DNA of 64,000 nucleotides from Paragyromitra xinjiangensis (taxonomy: Eukaryota > Ascomycota > Pezizomycetes > Pezizales > Discinaceae). The position numbers and the translations under genes are program-made. Positions within the stretch are counted from its first letter, which is position 1. Each line of letters begins with the position of its first letter. The notes below the pieces were generated by a model. It was not told the origin of the DNA. It searched no databases and was given only the letters and a program-made list of their open reading frames with translations. Positions 22,922 to 35,982 of the stretch are shown piece by piece. The stretch is taken from positions 248,001 to 312,000 of the forward strand of contig JBCAMK010000003.1 of the NCBI GenBank assembly GCA_038503065.1. Reading direction: 5' to 3'.

Positions 22922-25900
22922 ATGAGAGTTCTCAGCACAATGCTATTATTTTCAACCTTAATATTTGCCCTTTTGTCAGGGAAGGCTTTAAGCCAAGGCG
23001 CTGTCAAATCAAATAACCTGACAGATGCAGTTCAATGGTTTGTTTCTTATAATTACATCAGTTGGCCTATTTAGCACGTGCTTACTACAATCTGTAGGGA
23101 TGCAACTTCCCTCCATGTCAATGGTCAACCAGTATTCATCTTTTCGGGTGAATTCCATTATTGGAGGATTCCGAATCCATCTTTATACCTAGATATATTT
23201 CAAAAGATCCGAGCAACTGGCTTCAATGCCATCTCTATCTATTTCCATTGGGTAAATGGCATGATCTACCGAGGCCTTGATATAATCTGTGCTAACTAGG
23301 ATCCTTCTTCCTAGGGATTTCACTCTCCAAGACCAGATACCTTCGACTTTGAGACTGGAGCCCACAACCTGCAGCCTGTATTTGATGCGGCGAAGAAAGC
23401 TGGGCTATGGGTGATTGCGCGACCTGGACCGTACCTTCATGCTGAAACTACTGCGGGAGGTCTTCCTGGGTATTTTCTAATTTCTATAACGTTAGACAAA
23501 TAGTTTGCTGATATATTTAAAGCTGGCTCATCAATCAACCATTGGAAGTTCGTACGAACGATCCGTTGTACACGACGGCTTGGAAAGCTTATATCACCAA
23601 AATTGGGCCAATTATTGCACGTAACCAGATCACCCAAGGCGGTCCTGTAATATTGGCGCAAATCGAAAACGAGTATAGAAGTGGCGGTTGGATCTAGTAG
23701 GTAGCACCATCCCATATCTACCTAGAACTCTCAGCTAAACCCTATTCTACAGTACATATTCAGGCGCAGCAGAGTACATGGAAGACATATCAGTTGCCTT
23801 TAGAGAGGCAGGGATAGTTGTGCCTACTTTCCACAATGATGTCAACGGGGACGTTCAGGGCGGTTCATGGAGCCCCAAGAATTATCCTGGTGTTTTGGAT
23901 CTTTATGGGCTCGACAGTTACCCTCGAGGTTTTGATTGCTCTAACCCTCAGGCAAATTTCAATATCGATACGAGTTATTACACGCATTTCACCCAAGTTG
24001 GTTATGGGGGTCCTTCGTTTATGCCAGAGTTTCAAGGAGGAGCATTTGATCCTTGGGCGGTGCGTGGAATGTGATATTTATGCAATTGGAGATATGCTTA
24101 TTTGCTCGTAGGGTCCTGGCTACGAGAAATGTGCGCAGATGGTTGGGTAAATTTTTCGGGGGGTGGCTGAAAGGTTTTATTATACTAATAGTCTTGTTTA
24201 GCCCCGAATTTGTCGACGTTTACTATAAAAACAATGTGGCACAAGGTAGCAACATGCAATCTTATTATATGGTTAGTCCTAGTATTACTGATCCTCCCCC
24301 TTTTTGATACTCAGGCTAATAAGACGATAGACATTTGGAGGTACTAACTGGTAAGTAGCTAGATTAGATCTAAATCATCATAGTACACGTGTAACTAACA
24401 ATATCTAGGGGCCATGTCGCAAATCCTGGGGTTTACTCCTCGTAGGTACCTCAGAATCCCTCTAAGCAAACTGATACCCTAACTATGCGCAAGATACGAT
24501 TATGGAGCTGGCATCACAGAAGGTCGGCTTCTGCGTGATCGTGCCAATGAGTCAAAGCTTCTCGGACTTTTTACCCGTGTAACCTCCTCCCTACTTCATG
24601 CACCCCAAGTTGCCAATAGTACAGCCAGAAACTACACTTCCAATTCCGCAGTCTACGTTACCGAGCTGCGCAACACAGCTGAAAATGCCGGATTCTATTT
24701 TGTCCGTAGCGCTGTTACGAATAGCGTTGACAAGAAGCAATTTTCTCTCGATATCACGACAAGTATCGGTCAGCTTACATTGCCAAGCGGTAACGGGTCC
24801 TTGGTATTGGAGAACCGTCAAACAAAGATAATTCCTACAGACTACAAAGCTGGGAAGACACACATCCTGTACTCAACCGCTGAGATCGCAACCTGGACTG
24901 TGGTTGACGGGAAGGATATCGTATTATTCTATCTCACTGCAGGTCAAGCAGGAGAGATTGCTGTTTCAGGTGTGGCAAGCGGCAGTGTTACCGTAACTGG
25001 AGCTGGATCAGCCACTCATACCCTTAAAAACGGAACTCTTGTTGTAGAATTCGTTCAGGCTGTTGGATCAACGGTCGTCCAGCTCCCGGGAGCAACCTTT
25101 CTACTCACAGATCGACCAACAGCCTATCAGTTCTGGGCACCTGGAATCAAGACAACCTACTACGAACCACCAGAATCACACGTTTTGGTGTCCGGGCCTT
25201 ACCTTGTTAGAAACGCTACAGCAAGGGGTAAGACTCTCAACCTTGTAGGAGACATCAGCGAAGATACCGCACTTGAAATATTTGCAAACTCGACGTTTTC
25301 CTCAATCACCTGGAATGGTCAGGGACTTAGCACGAAGAAAACTGCGTACGGAAGCCGTGTAGCGAGTCTCGCTGGTCCAGATCTAACAGAGTTGCAAATC
25401 CCATCATTGAATAGCACGAGCCTGAAGTGGAAAGCTATTGATTCACTACCCGAAATAGACCCCAAGTATGATGACTCAAAATGGGTTAAGGCAAATAAGA
25501 CGAGCTCAACGAATCAATACTGGCCACCTACTACATTCCCTGTTTTGTACGCTGGCGAGTATGGTTATCATACTGTAAGTCATTCCCAGAAATTTTCGTA
25601 AACACCTGGCTAAATAGCGTAGGGCAACACTATCTACCGTGGCCGCTTCCCTGGTAAAACCGCAAATGGAACTATCCCAACTGGGACTTCCCTCGAGGTC
25701 TGGGGCGGTACAGCATTTGGCTACACAGTCTGGGTCAACGGTGCTTTCCTAGGTTATCATGGTGGTACCACTGATACAGCTGGTTACACTGCAGTTACAT
25801 ATTCGTTCTCGAATATCACACTTAATGAGGGCGAAAACGTTCTCGTAGTTCTCGCAGATCGCATGGGCTACGAGCTTGACAACGGAGTTTTCGGTACTCC

Positions 25901-26622
25901 TCATTCCACCAAGAAACCTCGCGGGATTCGTGCCGCAACATTAACCGGCGGTGGATCTTTCACCTCGTGGACTATCCAAGGCAACGCCGGACAGGAGGAG
26001 TACGACGACGTAATAAGAGCGCCGTACAACGAGGACGGCCTTTATGCCGAGCGTATTGGCGCTCATTTCTCAGGTTTTGACGATTCGAAGTGGGAATCAG
26101 GTTCGCCGCTAGAGGGATTCCAGGGACCCGGAGTCAAGTTTTATAGGACCACTATCACGCTTGATATCCCGGATGGATTGGATGTACCTTTGGGATTCTT
26201 CTTGAAGATTGCGAAAGGCAGCACAGCTAGAGCGGAGATTTTCGTTAACGGATGGCAATTCGGAAAATATGTGAGCGATATCGGACCGCAAACTATGTTC
26301 CCAGTTTTCCCTGGGATTATTCATCTGAGGGGAGAGAATACTATTGCGTATGTTTTCTTTTTACCTCACTCCTGACCTCAATTTCGTTTGCTGATTGGAA
26401 GCATTGAAGTATTGCGCTTTGGGGACAAAGTAACGTGCCGGTTAAGTTCTCGGAACTCTTTATTGGTGCTTTGGGTGTTGTAAGTGTTCTAATATTTTCC
26501 ACTTTTTGAATACTCCGATCATTATTCTAACTCGACTATAGTTTAAGAGTGGATACGGACCTGTCGAAAGTAAAGGCTTGACACCAGGGTATATAGCGGA
26601 CAGAAAGAAGTATGAGATATAA
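22922..26622 (+). CDS. Secreted GH35 beta-galactosidase
   Basis: This enzyme hydrolyses terminal beta-galactosyl residues from plant cell wall polysaccharides or lactose, presumably outside the cell. Thirteen exons join in frame to 1006 residues: 22922-23037, 23098-23251, 23315-23469, 23523-23696, 23753-24059, 24112-24146, 24202-24271, 24331-24350, 24409-24441, 24494-25574, 25623-26347, 26410-26479 and 26542-26622. An N-terminal signal peptide (about residues 1-25, LLFSTLIFALLSGKALS) precedes the GH35 barrel with SGEFHYWR, the acid/base Glu in AQIENEY (about E192) and the nucleophile Glu in FMPEFQGG (about E292), then FGGTNWGH. The beta-galactosidase jelly-roll domains follow, with FVNGWQFGKY near the end. 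Many N-glycosylation sequons are visible. Exon 8 is only 20 nt. The gene looks intact. Confidence 0.94.
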
Positions 26623-28881
26623 ATCATGAACGTAGAACATGTCATTAGGACTGAATCCTATGAAAGCATGTAAATATGAATATAAATCAATATTATCACA
26701 TCTTTTCTCCCAAGCTTCATGCAAATTCACGATTATATAATCTGGTAAAATCTCACTCGGCCTGTAGATAGATTGTAGAAAGCTGTTTCGTATTAGTTCA
26801 TATTGTTAGCTGATGTGTGTTTTGCTGGTGATAAATGATAAGACTTGGGAGAGTGGGGCTGATCCCAGACACGTGGACAAACCCACGTGTAAAATGCGCG
26901 CTTTCGAGTTCGTACCCTGGCTCCTTGGTACTTTGGTTTCCGAAACGGTGTTGAAAGCTAGTGTGGAGGGGGAATGTGGGTAAGTTACACAGACACTTCT
27001 AACATGAGACACTCGCGTCTGCGGCGCCCATCCGATGCCCTAAATACATAACCGATGGTCTAGGGCGTTATATGGATTCTGATTACTACTGCTGTAGTCG
27101 TTACTAACTTTCGCACCGCACTTGTTTCTTCTGTTGCTAGTTGGTTCGATTCCCTCAGTTCGTCTTATGAGACCTTGCCTTCCCATCCTTTGATTTTCCC
27201 ATCTCGAGCTGGAATGCTCCAGAAACGCGATAGGCCCCTAATTACTAATCTCTTCGCACTAAATAGCTGGTTCAGGGTTTGCTAACCGTCTCCTGACCCG
27301 CTATATTGTATCTTATACTGCTCGTTCTCCTAGCTCACCCTGATCTAGTCTCTTTTAAGATTCTTTAACAGTCCCCTCTCACCTGTGCTAGCCCCTCTCA
27401 CCTGTGCTAGAAACACTATAGACGGTTGAGAAAATTCTCCTTGATTTCTTCTTTGGTTTTTTTTAGGGCTGGGTGCATGTGGGTCTCTAGCTCCATATGG
27501 CTTATTTTTTAGTTCCATGTACTTTATACTTCTAGCAGCTAAGAGGCTATCCCCAACTTTTTAGAATCCGCTCTTTATCAATAGGGGTTCATGAAATATC
27601 ACCCGGTACCATATCATTTTAGCCATAGGCTCTTATGCGAAGCGGAGTTTAAGTCTCAGACCCCATGAGACGAGGCAAGGCAAGACCTCCTGACTTTGGC
27701 TTTTAGTCCTGGTGATTCGCCTTCCACACACCGTATGGTAGCAAGGGGCAACATAGGAGCATATCTGAGCCATAAAGGTAAAAGGGCCGAAGGTTTGTGA
27801 GGATCATGTTGAGCTAACCAAGCATTCAAGGGTTTCCGCTCCTGGGACTGATCGCGGAGATCCATGTTAGGGATTAGCTGGATCCTCACGAGGGAAAGCG
27901 TGTACGCTTCCTTATGGCAGCTACCGTAGAAATTGACGAGAACCGGAATAGCGCTAAGAGGTTGAAATAAGAAGTGGCAGCGTGACTCACTCATATAAGT
28001 ACATTTATATCCTCGAAAAAACAGAGAAACCTCCTCAACCAGTATAGTGAGTAGCATAAACCTATGCTGCCAAACCATTCTCAGTAAGATCTCCCAGTCA
28101 CACTCTGTTTAGACGTCTTAGCGTCATTCCGGTTCTCGTCAGTTTCTACGGTATATGTGCTCGTAGTCTTGGAACCTGGTTGGTCGTGCGATTTCCCACT
28201 AAGTTTTCATCTACCAATTAGATGGACAAATTTGTATACCTGTGCAGCTGGGGGGGAAATACATGTAGCCATGAATGGCTGGCTCCAACAGTGTCTGGCG
28301 AATACACGTGTTAGAGGAGGTGCTTCGTGCTAGCTGCCTCTGGTTATCAAGAGAGGCAGATTCAGATGCTATAGTTCTGCTCTCCTGGGCTGGCGTGTTG
28401 GCTAAGCTTGTGGAGGATTAATAGGCACGTGTAAAGTGCGGCTCTGCGGGGGAAGCGAGCCGGGTTCGATGGCATGCGTGGGATGGGTCTGTGTGGGATG
28501 AGTCCTTGTCAGCCCCTGCAGCAAACGATCATTGGGTGCACGGAGCAAGCGAACACAGGATGCCCCCGCCTTTTGTCTCAGGCTGACCAGTGACGCTGTT
28601 TTCGCAGACCGTTGAGAAACTGTTTTGCTCTTGCTTTTTCTAAGCTTTAGGCCTCAGCTCAGCCGTTGGGTCCAGCTTCCCTATTCGCCGCCTACTCCTT
28701 CCGTCTCCTCCTCACCCCAAGCTACATTCCCCCTCTTCCTCCTCACCACAGCCACTCTTTCTGCCATTTTGTCCGTTTCCCACAAAACCGCTGTTTCTTT
28801 TCATCACCGGTTAAACTTGGTATCCGTAATCAGCCAGCTGCAGTAGCTTGCAAACCAATCCATTTGATTCACCTCATCAAT
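26623..28881. other. Intergenic region, no gene seen
   Basis: No supported gene in 2.2 kb. A perfect 19-bp tandem duplication occurs at 27373-27410. Open frames such as the minus-strand one at 27656-28078 lack family features and splice support. Confidence 0.45.
27373..27410. repeat. 19-bp perfect tandem duplication
   Basis: The unit CCCCTCTCACCTGTGCTAG is present twice head to tail with no mismatch (27373-27391 and 27392-27410). Confidence 0.95.
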
Positions 28882-30990
28882 ATGGGATATAATCCTTATT
28901 TTAACGCTCACGTCGCCTCACTTTCGACTCTTCCGACAGAAATCTCGTACGTAAATTAGTTCGGTAACTTGACCTGTATTATCTGCTAATGCAGCGTAAA
29001 ACGCCAGCGAACAAATCTACAATTATCTTACTCCTACAATCCTCACTCGTCTGGCTCTTGTCAACAAAGCGCTTTACGCTTCCGTTCAGTCTCCTCTTTA
29101 CCGTCATGCCTCTATCAACTCCTTTGAAAAGCTGAATCTGTTCGTGCGGACTTTGAACCATGTTGCTATGTTTGATGAATGGGGTGAAGGTGCTGTGAGC
29201 AAGAATGTAGTCACCCTGGAAATTTCTGTGGATCCAAATGCTACCGAGGCAGTAGCAGGTAGCAGGCCAACAGCTGTTATTCTGAGTAGATTGATAGGTG
29301 CTATCGGAAGGTATTTCCTCAGTTTATTTCACTCTGGAAAGTTTATACAAGTGTTTTACCTTCACCCTTGTAAGGCTGTATCTGCAATACCTTTAGCCTC
29401 CTTCCTCCACTCCATCCCAGTAATCATAGATTTTGCACTGGTATTTTATTCGTGCGTTGTTTTTCTGGGCTAAATTTATGCTGAAAAATCATTGACTCTC
29501 ACCTTCAGATACTGCTCGTCAGTAAGAATAACCCTCCGTATTTACAACGGTTCCTGCACTTCTCAGCCAATATCCTCCTTCGAGAATGACATGTTTGGTA
29601 ACGTCACAAAATTGATCCTTCATGTGGGGGTTCCCGCCCACAGTTCTCGGGATAATCCTGCTACAGGCGGTCCATCTGCTTCTTCACTTTCTCAAGTCAT
29701 CCCATCTCGCCGGTTCGAGGTCCAAGACTTTGGAGCTAGGGGTAGGGGGATTTGCAGGCCAAATTCAAAGTTCTGGATTGGCATCTTCAATGGACAAAGT
29801 TTTCCAGACTTGAAAGAAGTGGAGATTAAGCATGGTCACGGAACCCCACAAGGCGGCTGGCAAGACCTATCTCAAGTTAAATTCAATGATGGTGATTTGA
29901 GAGGTCTCGATAACGTCACGAGGCTTGTTGTGGAATCAACGCCCGAACTCAATGATTCAGTACTTATGGGCGCTTTAAACTGCGCGAAGAATTTGAAAAA
30001 ATTGGATCTGCGTAATATCGCTGCGTTAAGTTACAAAGGTATAACCCGTCTAAACGCGAAGCAACACAGTCAGCTAAACTATTGCCCGCTCGTTCCCAGC
30101 TTTATCAGGGCTTCTTCCCCACGCCCTACCTAACCTTTCTCATTTTACACTTCATATTTCTTCCAACCACCCAAACTCAGACCTAGTTAGGCGTCAGCTT
30201 GAGAACTATCAACCCCTTGTTCCGCCGGGCAGAGACAATCAAGCGCCAGTTCATCTTTGTCCGCTCTTTAGGGTCTACGCAAAAAACCTCGAGTTCTTGG
30301 ACCTTAAAGCCCCGTATCTTTGTCGTGATCTATTTCTCGACGAGACTGAGAAGCATAAGCTTGTTGAGGCCGGAGTGAAAGTTGATATTGCTGGAAATGC
30401 CGGCGACACATTCGTCAACAATAACGGAGAAGCGCAACGAATAGATAGGATCGCCATCGAAGAAATCATGAAGACTTTCAGAAAACAAAAGGAAGAAAAG
30501 AGTTTCAGAGATGCTGTGCATGCGGATTTGGCAGCGAAGGGAGTGAAAAGGGGTCGCGATGGAACCTATGGAGTTGCAGTTACTGGGGCTGAGTATGAAG
30601 AGGAGCAAAAGAGGATTAAAAGGGCGAGAAAAATCAGAGAACAAAAATGGGAGAGAATTGTTAGGGTAGGACAGGGAATGTGTCGACAAGGCGAAAGCTG
30701 GGAAGAAATGGGGGTGCTCGCTGGGCTGGAAGAGGAGAGCGTAGAATGGCTTCTTGGGAGTATGTCTTTCAATCCGCCTTTCCAAATACCTAGCACTACG
30801 TTTAAAGGTCGAGTAGACTAAACTGACAAAACTAGACGAGGTTTTGGGGCATGCGATTAGAGCTGGGAAGGGCCAGGTTGAGATCGAAATGAAATTTGAA
30901 GAAGCGTTTCCAGACGCTGTGCCGTACCCTGGTGACGTAGTCACCAGGCGGGACAGGAATCACGGCCATGACTTTAACGATGATGCGTAA
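28882..30990 (+). CDS. F-box protein with basic C-terminal region
   Basis: Predicted SCF adaptor. Exons 28882-28946, 29008-29310, 29509-30038, 30100-30759 and 30836-30990 join in frame to 570 residues. The F-box at about residues 16-60 is split by the first intron (STLPTEIS, then EQIYNYLTPTILTRLALVNK). A leucine-rich-like region follows (VTKLILHVGV, LKKLDLRNIAALS, LEFLDLKAPYLC). After residue 380 there is a Lys/Arg/Glu-rich stretch (EEEQKRIKRARKIREQKWE) that may be helical or nuclear-targeting. The stop at 30988-30990 overlaps a perfect donor-like GTAAGT (GATGC then GTAAGT), so a further 3' exon cannot be excluded. It is not an evident close paralog of the F-box gene at 4.6 kb. Confidence 0.75.
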
Positions 30991-32791
30991 GTTTCTTTGA
31001 TGGTATAGAATTTACATACTGAGCGTGGGACATTGCCGGCGTTATTTACCTAGCATAGGGTGAGATGCTTGTATTCAGGGCAGTTTTCTAGCGGGATTAT
31101 CTGGAGATATATTTTCTTCAGCAGAGTTTCGATACCAATCTGTTCGGGATAGCATACGCAAGAGGTGGGGGAGATACGAATTAGTCGCCTTTTTCCATTT
31201 GGGAATGACATGATGTATTTCTTTTTTGTTTGCCTGCTCTCTCCGAGGATCTTAAGATCGCTTTTTCCTCTAAGTTCTTGAAGCTCTAGGTTGTGGATCA
31301 CAGTAGCTGGCGGCTTCCGGTGTGTAGGGGTTACAAAATGTGTCAACCCAATAACACTAATCATTTACTTGAGACTATTAATTCGATGTAACATGGCTCG
31401 GTAGCAAGTGTTTCGACACCGGTGCCTTGAGTTGAACTTTCCGAAATGTGAGGCAGCTGTATTCCAGAAATTTAGCAGCGCAAAGACTGAATATAGTCGA
31501 TAGTATCATATTTAGCAGATAGATGAATTGTTGACATAGAATTCCGTATTGCGATGCAGTGCGATTTATCACATTCACTATGAAGGGTTCCACTGGTAAA
31601 GCCGAAGACCAGATCCTCAAAAGTAGCTACAATAAAGCGTGTTGGATATTGCTTCCTGATAGGTACGAACTCCGTGACTTGGTTCGGAGGTCTCGGGGTA
31701 GGGCTTGAGCAAAGGCTCGGGCGCCCTCAGGAATAGGAATAGTACGTGGATCTTTATGGGTACGAAGTCGCAGTATATAGAGAGCAGGCAGCAAACAGCT
31801 CCAGCAAGCAAACAATCAAGCGAGCTTTTACAACAAGGCGATGATCAGAGTGACCGAGTGACATCTTATGACTATGGAGGCTATTATAACACATCACCCA
31901 TCCGGGGCCATCCCAGCTTTACGCAAGAACACCAGAGAGGTGGAAAAAAATAAAATACAGTTGATATAGATCCTAGGATTGCTATACCCTCTACTTGATA
32001 TTATAACTTTTCTTTCTTCCGTCTACTTCTTTTCACCTTATCTTTGTATCTAGATCACTTAGGCTGGATGCGTGTATTAATCATCTATATATCTATCTAC
32101 CTAGATCACTTCAGGTGCGATAACCTGCAACGTGGCATATCGATTTTTGTGGCGTTTTCCCACTGACCTATTCCTGTAGGTCAAATGAGTACCTTCACAA
32201 TTCGGAATAATACGGATAAACGTGAAAGTGAGGGGGAGTGAAGTTCTCTAGCGTCCTAACCATGACATCCCTGCACTTAGATGTGCTGTACAAAATGTGG
32301 CACAGACGAGAGTCCACAAAACCCACCCGAGTTGTGACTGATCTGAAGTGAGAAAGTGGGGAAATATATGATATAGAGGTGAGTTAGTGGAGCTATATCC
32401 CCTTCTAATGTAGCACGCTGGTTACTCTGTCTCATTTTTAATCTAGGTTTTGTGTTCACTGTAAACCATGCCCCTGCGTCACACCAAACGAAATTTCTGC
32501 CACCCAATGTTTGCCCCTTTATCATTGAGGACCCTTTCTAGTATAGTATACAAGCCCCACTTCCTTAAAACCATTCGTACAGTAGCAAAAAAACAAAAGA
32601 AAGCAGCGAAAGAAACTAGTAACACAAATGAATAGCACAAATAAAACTCCAGTAAAACATCAAGAATAGCAAGCGCAAGAAAACCATTAACAATGCTAAA
32701 ATGAATGCATAGAACGACATTAAGAACTTGGCATATGCCTAAAGTTCTTTTATTTATACCATCACCAATTCACAATACCGCCAAACTACCT
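30991..32791. other. Intergenic region, no supported gene
   Basis: Minus-strand open frames at 31050-31364 and 31378-31620 are adjacent but no credible splice joins them and they show no family motifs. An 82-codon plus-strand frame at 31705-31953 is also unsupported. The region is otherwise AT-rich. Confidence 0.4.
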
Positions 32792-33886
32792 CTAAACGAC
32801 AGCCATAATACGATCATCTCTGCGCATCCTCTCTCCCTCACTAATTGGGTATGGTGGATCTGGTGCGCTTCTAAAGCTACTCGAACTCACATTCGACCCT
32901 GTGCTAACTTTTCGGAGTGCCGGGTGGACACCTAACTGGGCCGGGTGAACTTGTGTTGGATGAGGTGTCGGGGGAGAGATCGGAGTTACCGATGAAGATG
33001 CAGCTGCCTTTCCATCAAGAACGCCACCCACTACAGAATGTGCTTGTGTGCTAACCTCCTCGAGATCGAACGTCCATACTCGAAGGTCCTCTTCAGCATC
33101 ATGCAGGATCTGACGTGCATCTCGCTCTTTATCGAAGGGCTCTGGAACATCACCAGGGACAACAGGTGTGTCGTTGAGGAGGTTGAGCATACGGCGTCCG
33201 TGTTTGGCTAGGATGACTTGCTTCTCGGCACGCTCGATGACGGCTGCAAAGTGCTGTGCGTAAGCTTCTTTGAGTTTAGCACGAGTGACATTTGTGAGTT
33301 GAGCTTCAGCAACCAAGTTCTCTGCCTCTGCTCTGACTAGCTCTTGCTCAAGTGTTGCGAGTTTTGAGCTCGTGGGCTCCTTATACCTGACCCTGTTAAT
33401 TTCGTCTATGATCTTGGCCTTATGGTCTCTGCTTGGCTGAACAGAGGATTCCGTGTTCCGTATTTGCTTTAATGTGCCACGATAGTCCTCCAGATTCTGT
33501 GCAAATTGCTCCTCCTGTGCCCCGATCTCGCTCAAAAGCACTCCAAGCTTGTCACTCAGCTCGCTGACGGCATCGTCGCCAGTCTGCTCACCCCATTCAC
33601 TCAGCTGGGTGGCGATTGACTGTCTTTCGTGGCCAGCTGATTCGTATGCATTGATGACGTAGTTCTCGGATTTGATAAGACGAAATAGACGCCTGGAAAG
33701 TTCGGGCTGGTGGTTGGCACGGAGTGAAGCGAAAGTGAAGCGGTGTTTTTTTGCTGGTACAGGTGCAGGGGTGGAGGATTTAGCAGAGCGGACGGAGAGA
33801 GAACGATTCCTAGTGGAAGTCGTGTCAGAGCGTTTGGGAGAGGGAGAAGATTTGCGTGGGGTGTAGGGGGGTGGGAGGATAGCCAT
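32792..33886 (-). CDS. PIL1: Eisosome core protein of the Pil1/Lsp1 family
   Basis: Pil1/Lsp1 proteins are BAR-domain scaffolds that shape eisosomes, the furrow-like domains under the fungal plasma membrane. This intronless minus-strand frame encodes 364 residues, near the family length of about 340. A Ser/Pro/Arg-rich N-terminus is followed by FASLRANHQPELSRRLFRLI, then SENYVINAYESAGHERQSIA and a long coiled BAR region (SELSDKLGVLLSEIGAQEEQ, ATLEQELVRAEAENLVAEAQL, HGRRMLNLLNDTPVVPGD). The Ser/Thr/Pro-rich C-terminus carries many candidate phosphosites, consistent with Pkh-type regulation known for the family. I cannot tell Pil1 from Lsp1 here; the symbol marks the family. Confidence 0.92.
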   Translation of the reverse strand: MAILPPPYTPRKSSPSPKRSDTTSTRNRSLSVRSAKSSTPAPVPAKKHRFTFASLRANHQPELSRRLFRLIKSENYVINAYESAGHERQSIATQLSEWGEQTGDDAVSELSDKLGVLLSEIGAQEEQFAQNLEDYRGTLKQIRNTESSVQPSRDHKAKIIDEINRVRYKEPTSSKLATLEQELVRAEAENLVAEAQLTNVTRAKLKEAYAQHFAAVIERAEKQVILAKHGRRMLNLLNDTPVVPGDVPEPFDKERDARQILHDAEEDLRVWTFDLEEVSTQAHSVVGGVLDGKAAASSSVTPISPPTPHPTQVHPAQLGVHPALRKVSTGSNVSSSSFRSAPDPPYPISEGERMRRDDRIMAVV

Positions 33887-35982
33887 GTTGTGAGGATAAA
33901 ATGGAGTGATATAAGAGTAGGAGGAAATAGGTAGTAAGGGAGAAAAGTGATAAGTAGTATGAAGTGGTGATATCGAATCAAACTATGCGAGAATTGAATT
34001 GAAGGCCTGCTTACATTTTAGAAAGTAGATGGCTGGATAAGTCCTTCTTATACAGCACTAGAGGAACTATGAGTTGTCCACCACAAAGAGTGGAGAATAT
34101 CACGAATCTAGCGAGCTGAGAATAGTATGTAGCGGCAAACAGCTAAAACTCGGTACTCAACTGATCCACTTCCACTGCAGGGGAGACAAAGTTAAGATTG
34201 GGATGAAACGTGGACGAGGATAGGTAGGAGAAGCGCCCTGAGTTAATCGTGGAATAACAGATGCCAGTGATGGTGAGTGGATGGAAAATAGCAGCGGAGG
34301 ACAAGGAAATGGACGACATGCTGAGGAAAAGCAAGGTTAGCAAGGTAACATGTGGGAATGGACGTCATGTTACCGGGGTTGGCATGTTTCACCAGAAATA
34401 AGCACTCCTGGTTGGCGTGTTGCGGCCCCTGCACCAATCCTGCAGCCTGCAGGACATCTCGGCCCTTGAACCCCTCAGACACGTTACCGAGTGCTCGGGT
34501 GTGAGGCGAGCGATAAACATAGGCGACTTAGCCCGGATTGGGCTTGGCGCCGTTTCGAAACCCTCATGCAGGCGCTTAACAGCGAACGTCAAAGGCTCAA
34601 TGCACAAACAACACCATACAACGCAACAACGCTGGCGACATATAATCATTCCGCCCACAGGTAACATTGGAAATTTTAGCCGTCTACTGGGGGCAGATGA
34701 GATGGTCGAACATGATTGAACCGATGCTTCGCGAACGAACATGGAAGGGTGTGGTAGTGACCTTCTCAACACTTTCCTTATCATATTCTGGGTATCACCG
34801 CCTGGAGATTCTTTCACCTACCGACACCCTTCACCTATCTCAGAACTGATGCGAGAAGATAATGGAAGTAGAGTGGAAAACGACCTATTATCTTGTAAGT
34901 CCATACTCCAATATCACAACACCTTAGGCATACATCCCGTTACTAATACTTCTCAGAATTGGGCCCAACCCCAGCAATAATAAAGACACATCCTCAAATA
35001 CATCAAAAACTAGAAATCCCATTAAAATTTATCCAGATGGCAAAATCCCTAGAGGAGTTTAACCCTAGTGCGACTCTAAACCATGAGAGGACACATGCGG
35101 GGCGGAGACAGAGTAAACTTAAGATTCCTACTATTCAGCCAACCTCTGCGATCGAGGTAAAGGAACTACACAATACTTTTTTCCCTTATTTGCGATGGAT
35201 ACCACGACATTCCTAGAACCCTGCCATACCTACCGACATTGATCATGGAGCCGGCTCTGCGTTGCCAAAGCATTTGACTTTGCAGAGAAGCAATCATAAA
35301 AGCTAGAATATTCATTTAAAATCAGGCAAAGCAGTTCTAGGACTCTTTAAAAGACATTGATGGGAAAACCGCTGGGCGATCAGAAGCTGGGCGAGTATTT
35401 GGAAGCTCCAGCTGTCACCAAATTGTGACATTAACGATATTCAGGAAATCATAATATGGAAGAACTAGTAAGTATCACCCAATACTCCCATTTCGATCCC
35501 TAAGACTAGTTTCAGCACCACATAACAAGGGCTTTAGGGGTGTTACATCTACTGACATCCCTTGCTCTGTCATAGATTCTTTCTTTAAGCGACATTCGAA
35601 ATAAGCAAAGGAGAAAGAGAAAGATCATGCTAGCACAAGAGCGATTGGACGGACGCACAGTCATGAATTATTTGCTATCACGAGTTGAAGGGACTATGCT
35701 AACAGTCTAGCGACTGTCTTAGGAGAGAAGGGAGCACGAAGGGGAGTGCATGACTCGTACAAACCTTAAACCTGTTGACACAATCGTTATATTAGAATTC
35801 TATCATGCGGCTCCCAAAAACCCTTAGAGACGTTTGCTACGTGAACCCCATTGAAGGTCTGACATCTAAATGGTACGTGGTACATTGCTATCCGCTGAAG
35901 TGTCCCTAACATTGGTTCACTTTTCGTCACCAACCTATCACATTCGGACCTTTGGGCAAAAATAGAACATAACTACTTCGAT
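33887..35982. other. Gene-poor region upstream of the eisosome gene
   Basis: The eisosome gene promoter should lie in the first few hundred bases (from 33887). Beyond that I see only short overlapping frames on both strands (for example 34389-34817 minus) without motifs or splice support. Confidence 0.4.

Noticed and set aside
27040..27160. tRNA-like A and B boxes on the plus strand (GATGGTCTAGGG and GGTTCGATTCCC)
   Set aside because: The boxes are about 90 nt apart and neither T-arm nor acceptor stem pairs, so this is probably chance.
27656..28078. 140-codon minus-strand frame
   Set aside because: No homology pattern, no signal peptide or intron support; composition fits noncoding DNA.
28430..28480. 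GGGTTCGATGGC resembling a B box
   Set aside because: No A box at tRNA spacing and no stems.
31050..31620. Two adjacent minus-strand frames as a possible two-exon gene
   Set aside because: No splice sites join them in phase and the peptides show no domain or signal features.
34389..34817. 142-codon minus-strand frame upstream of the eisosome gene
   Set aside because: Overlaps an opposite-strand frame of similar length and has no motif.
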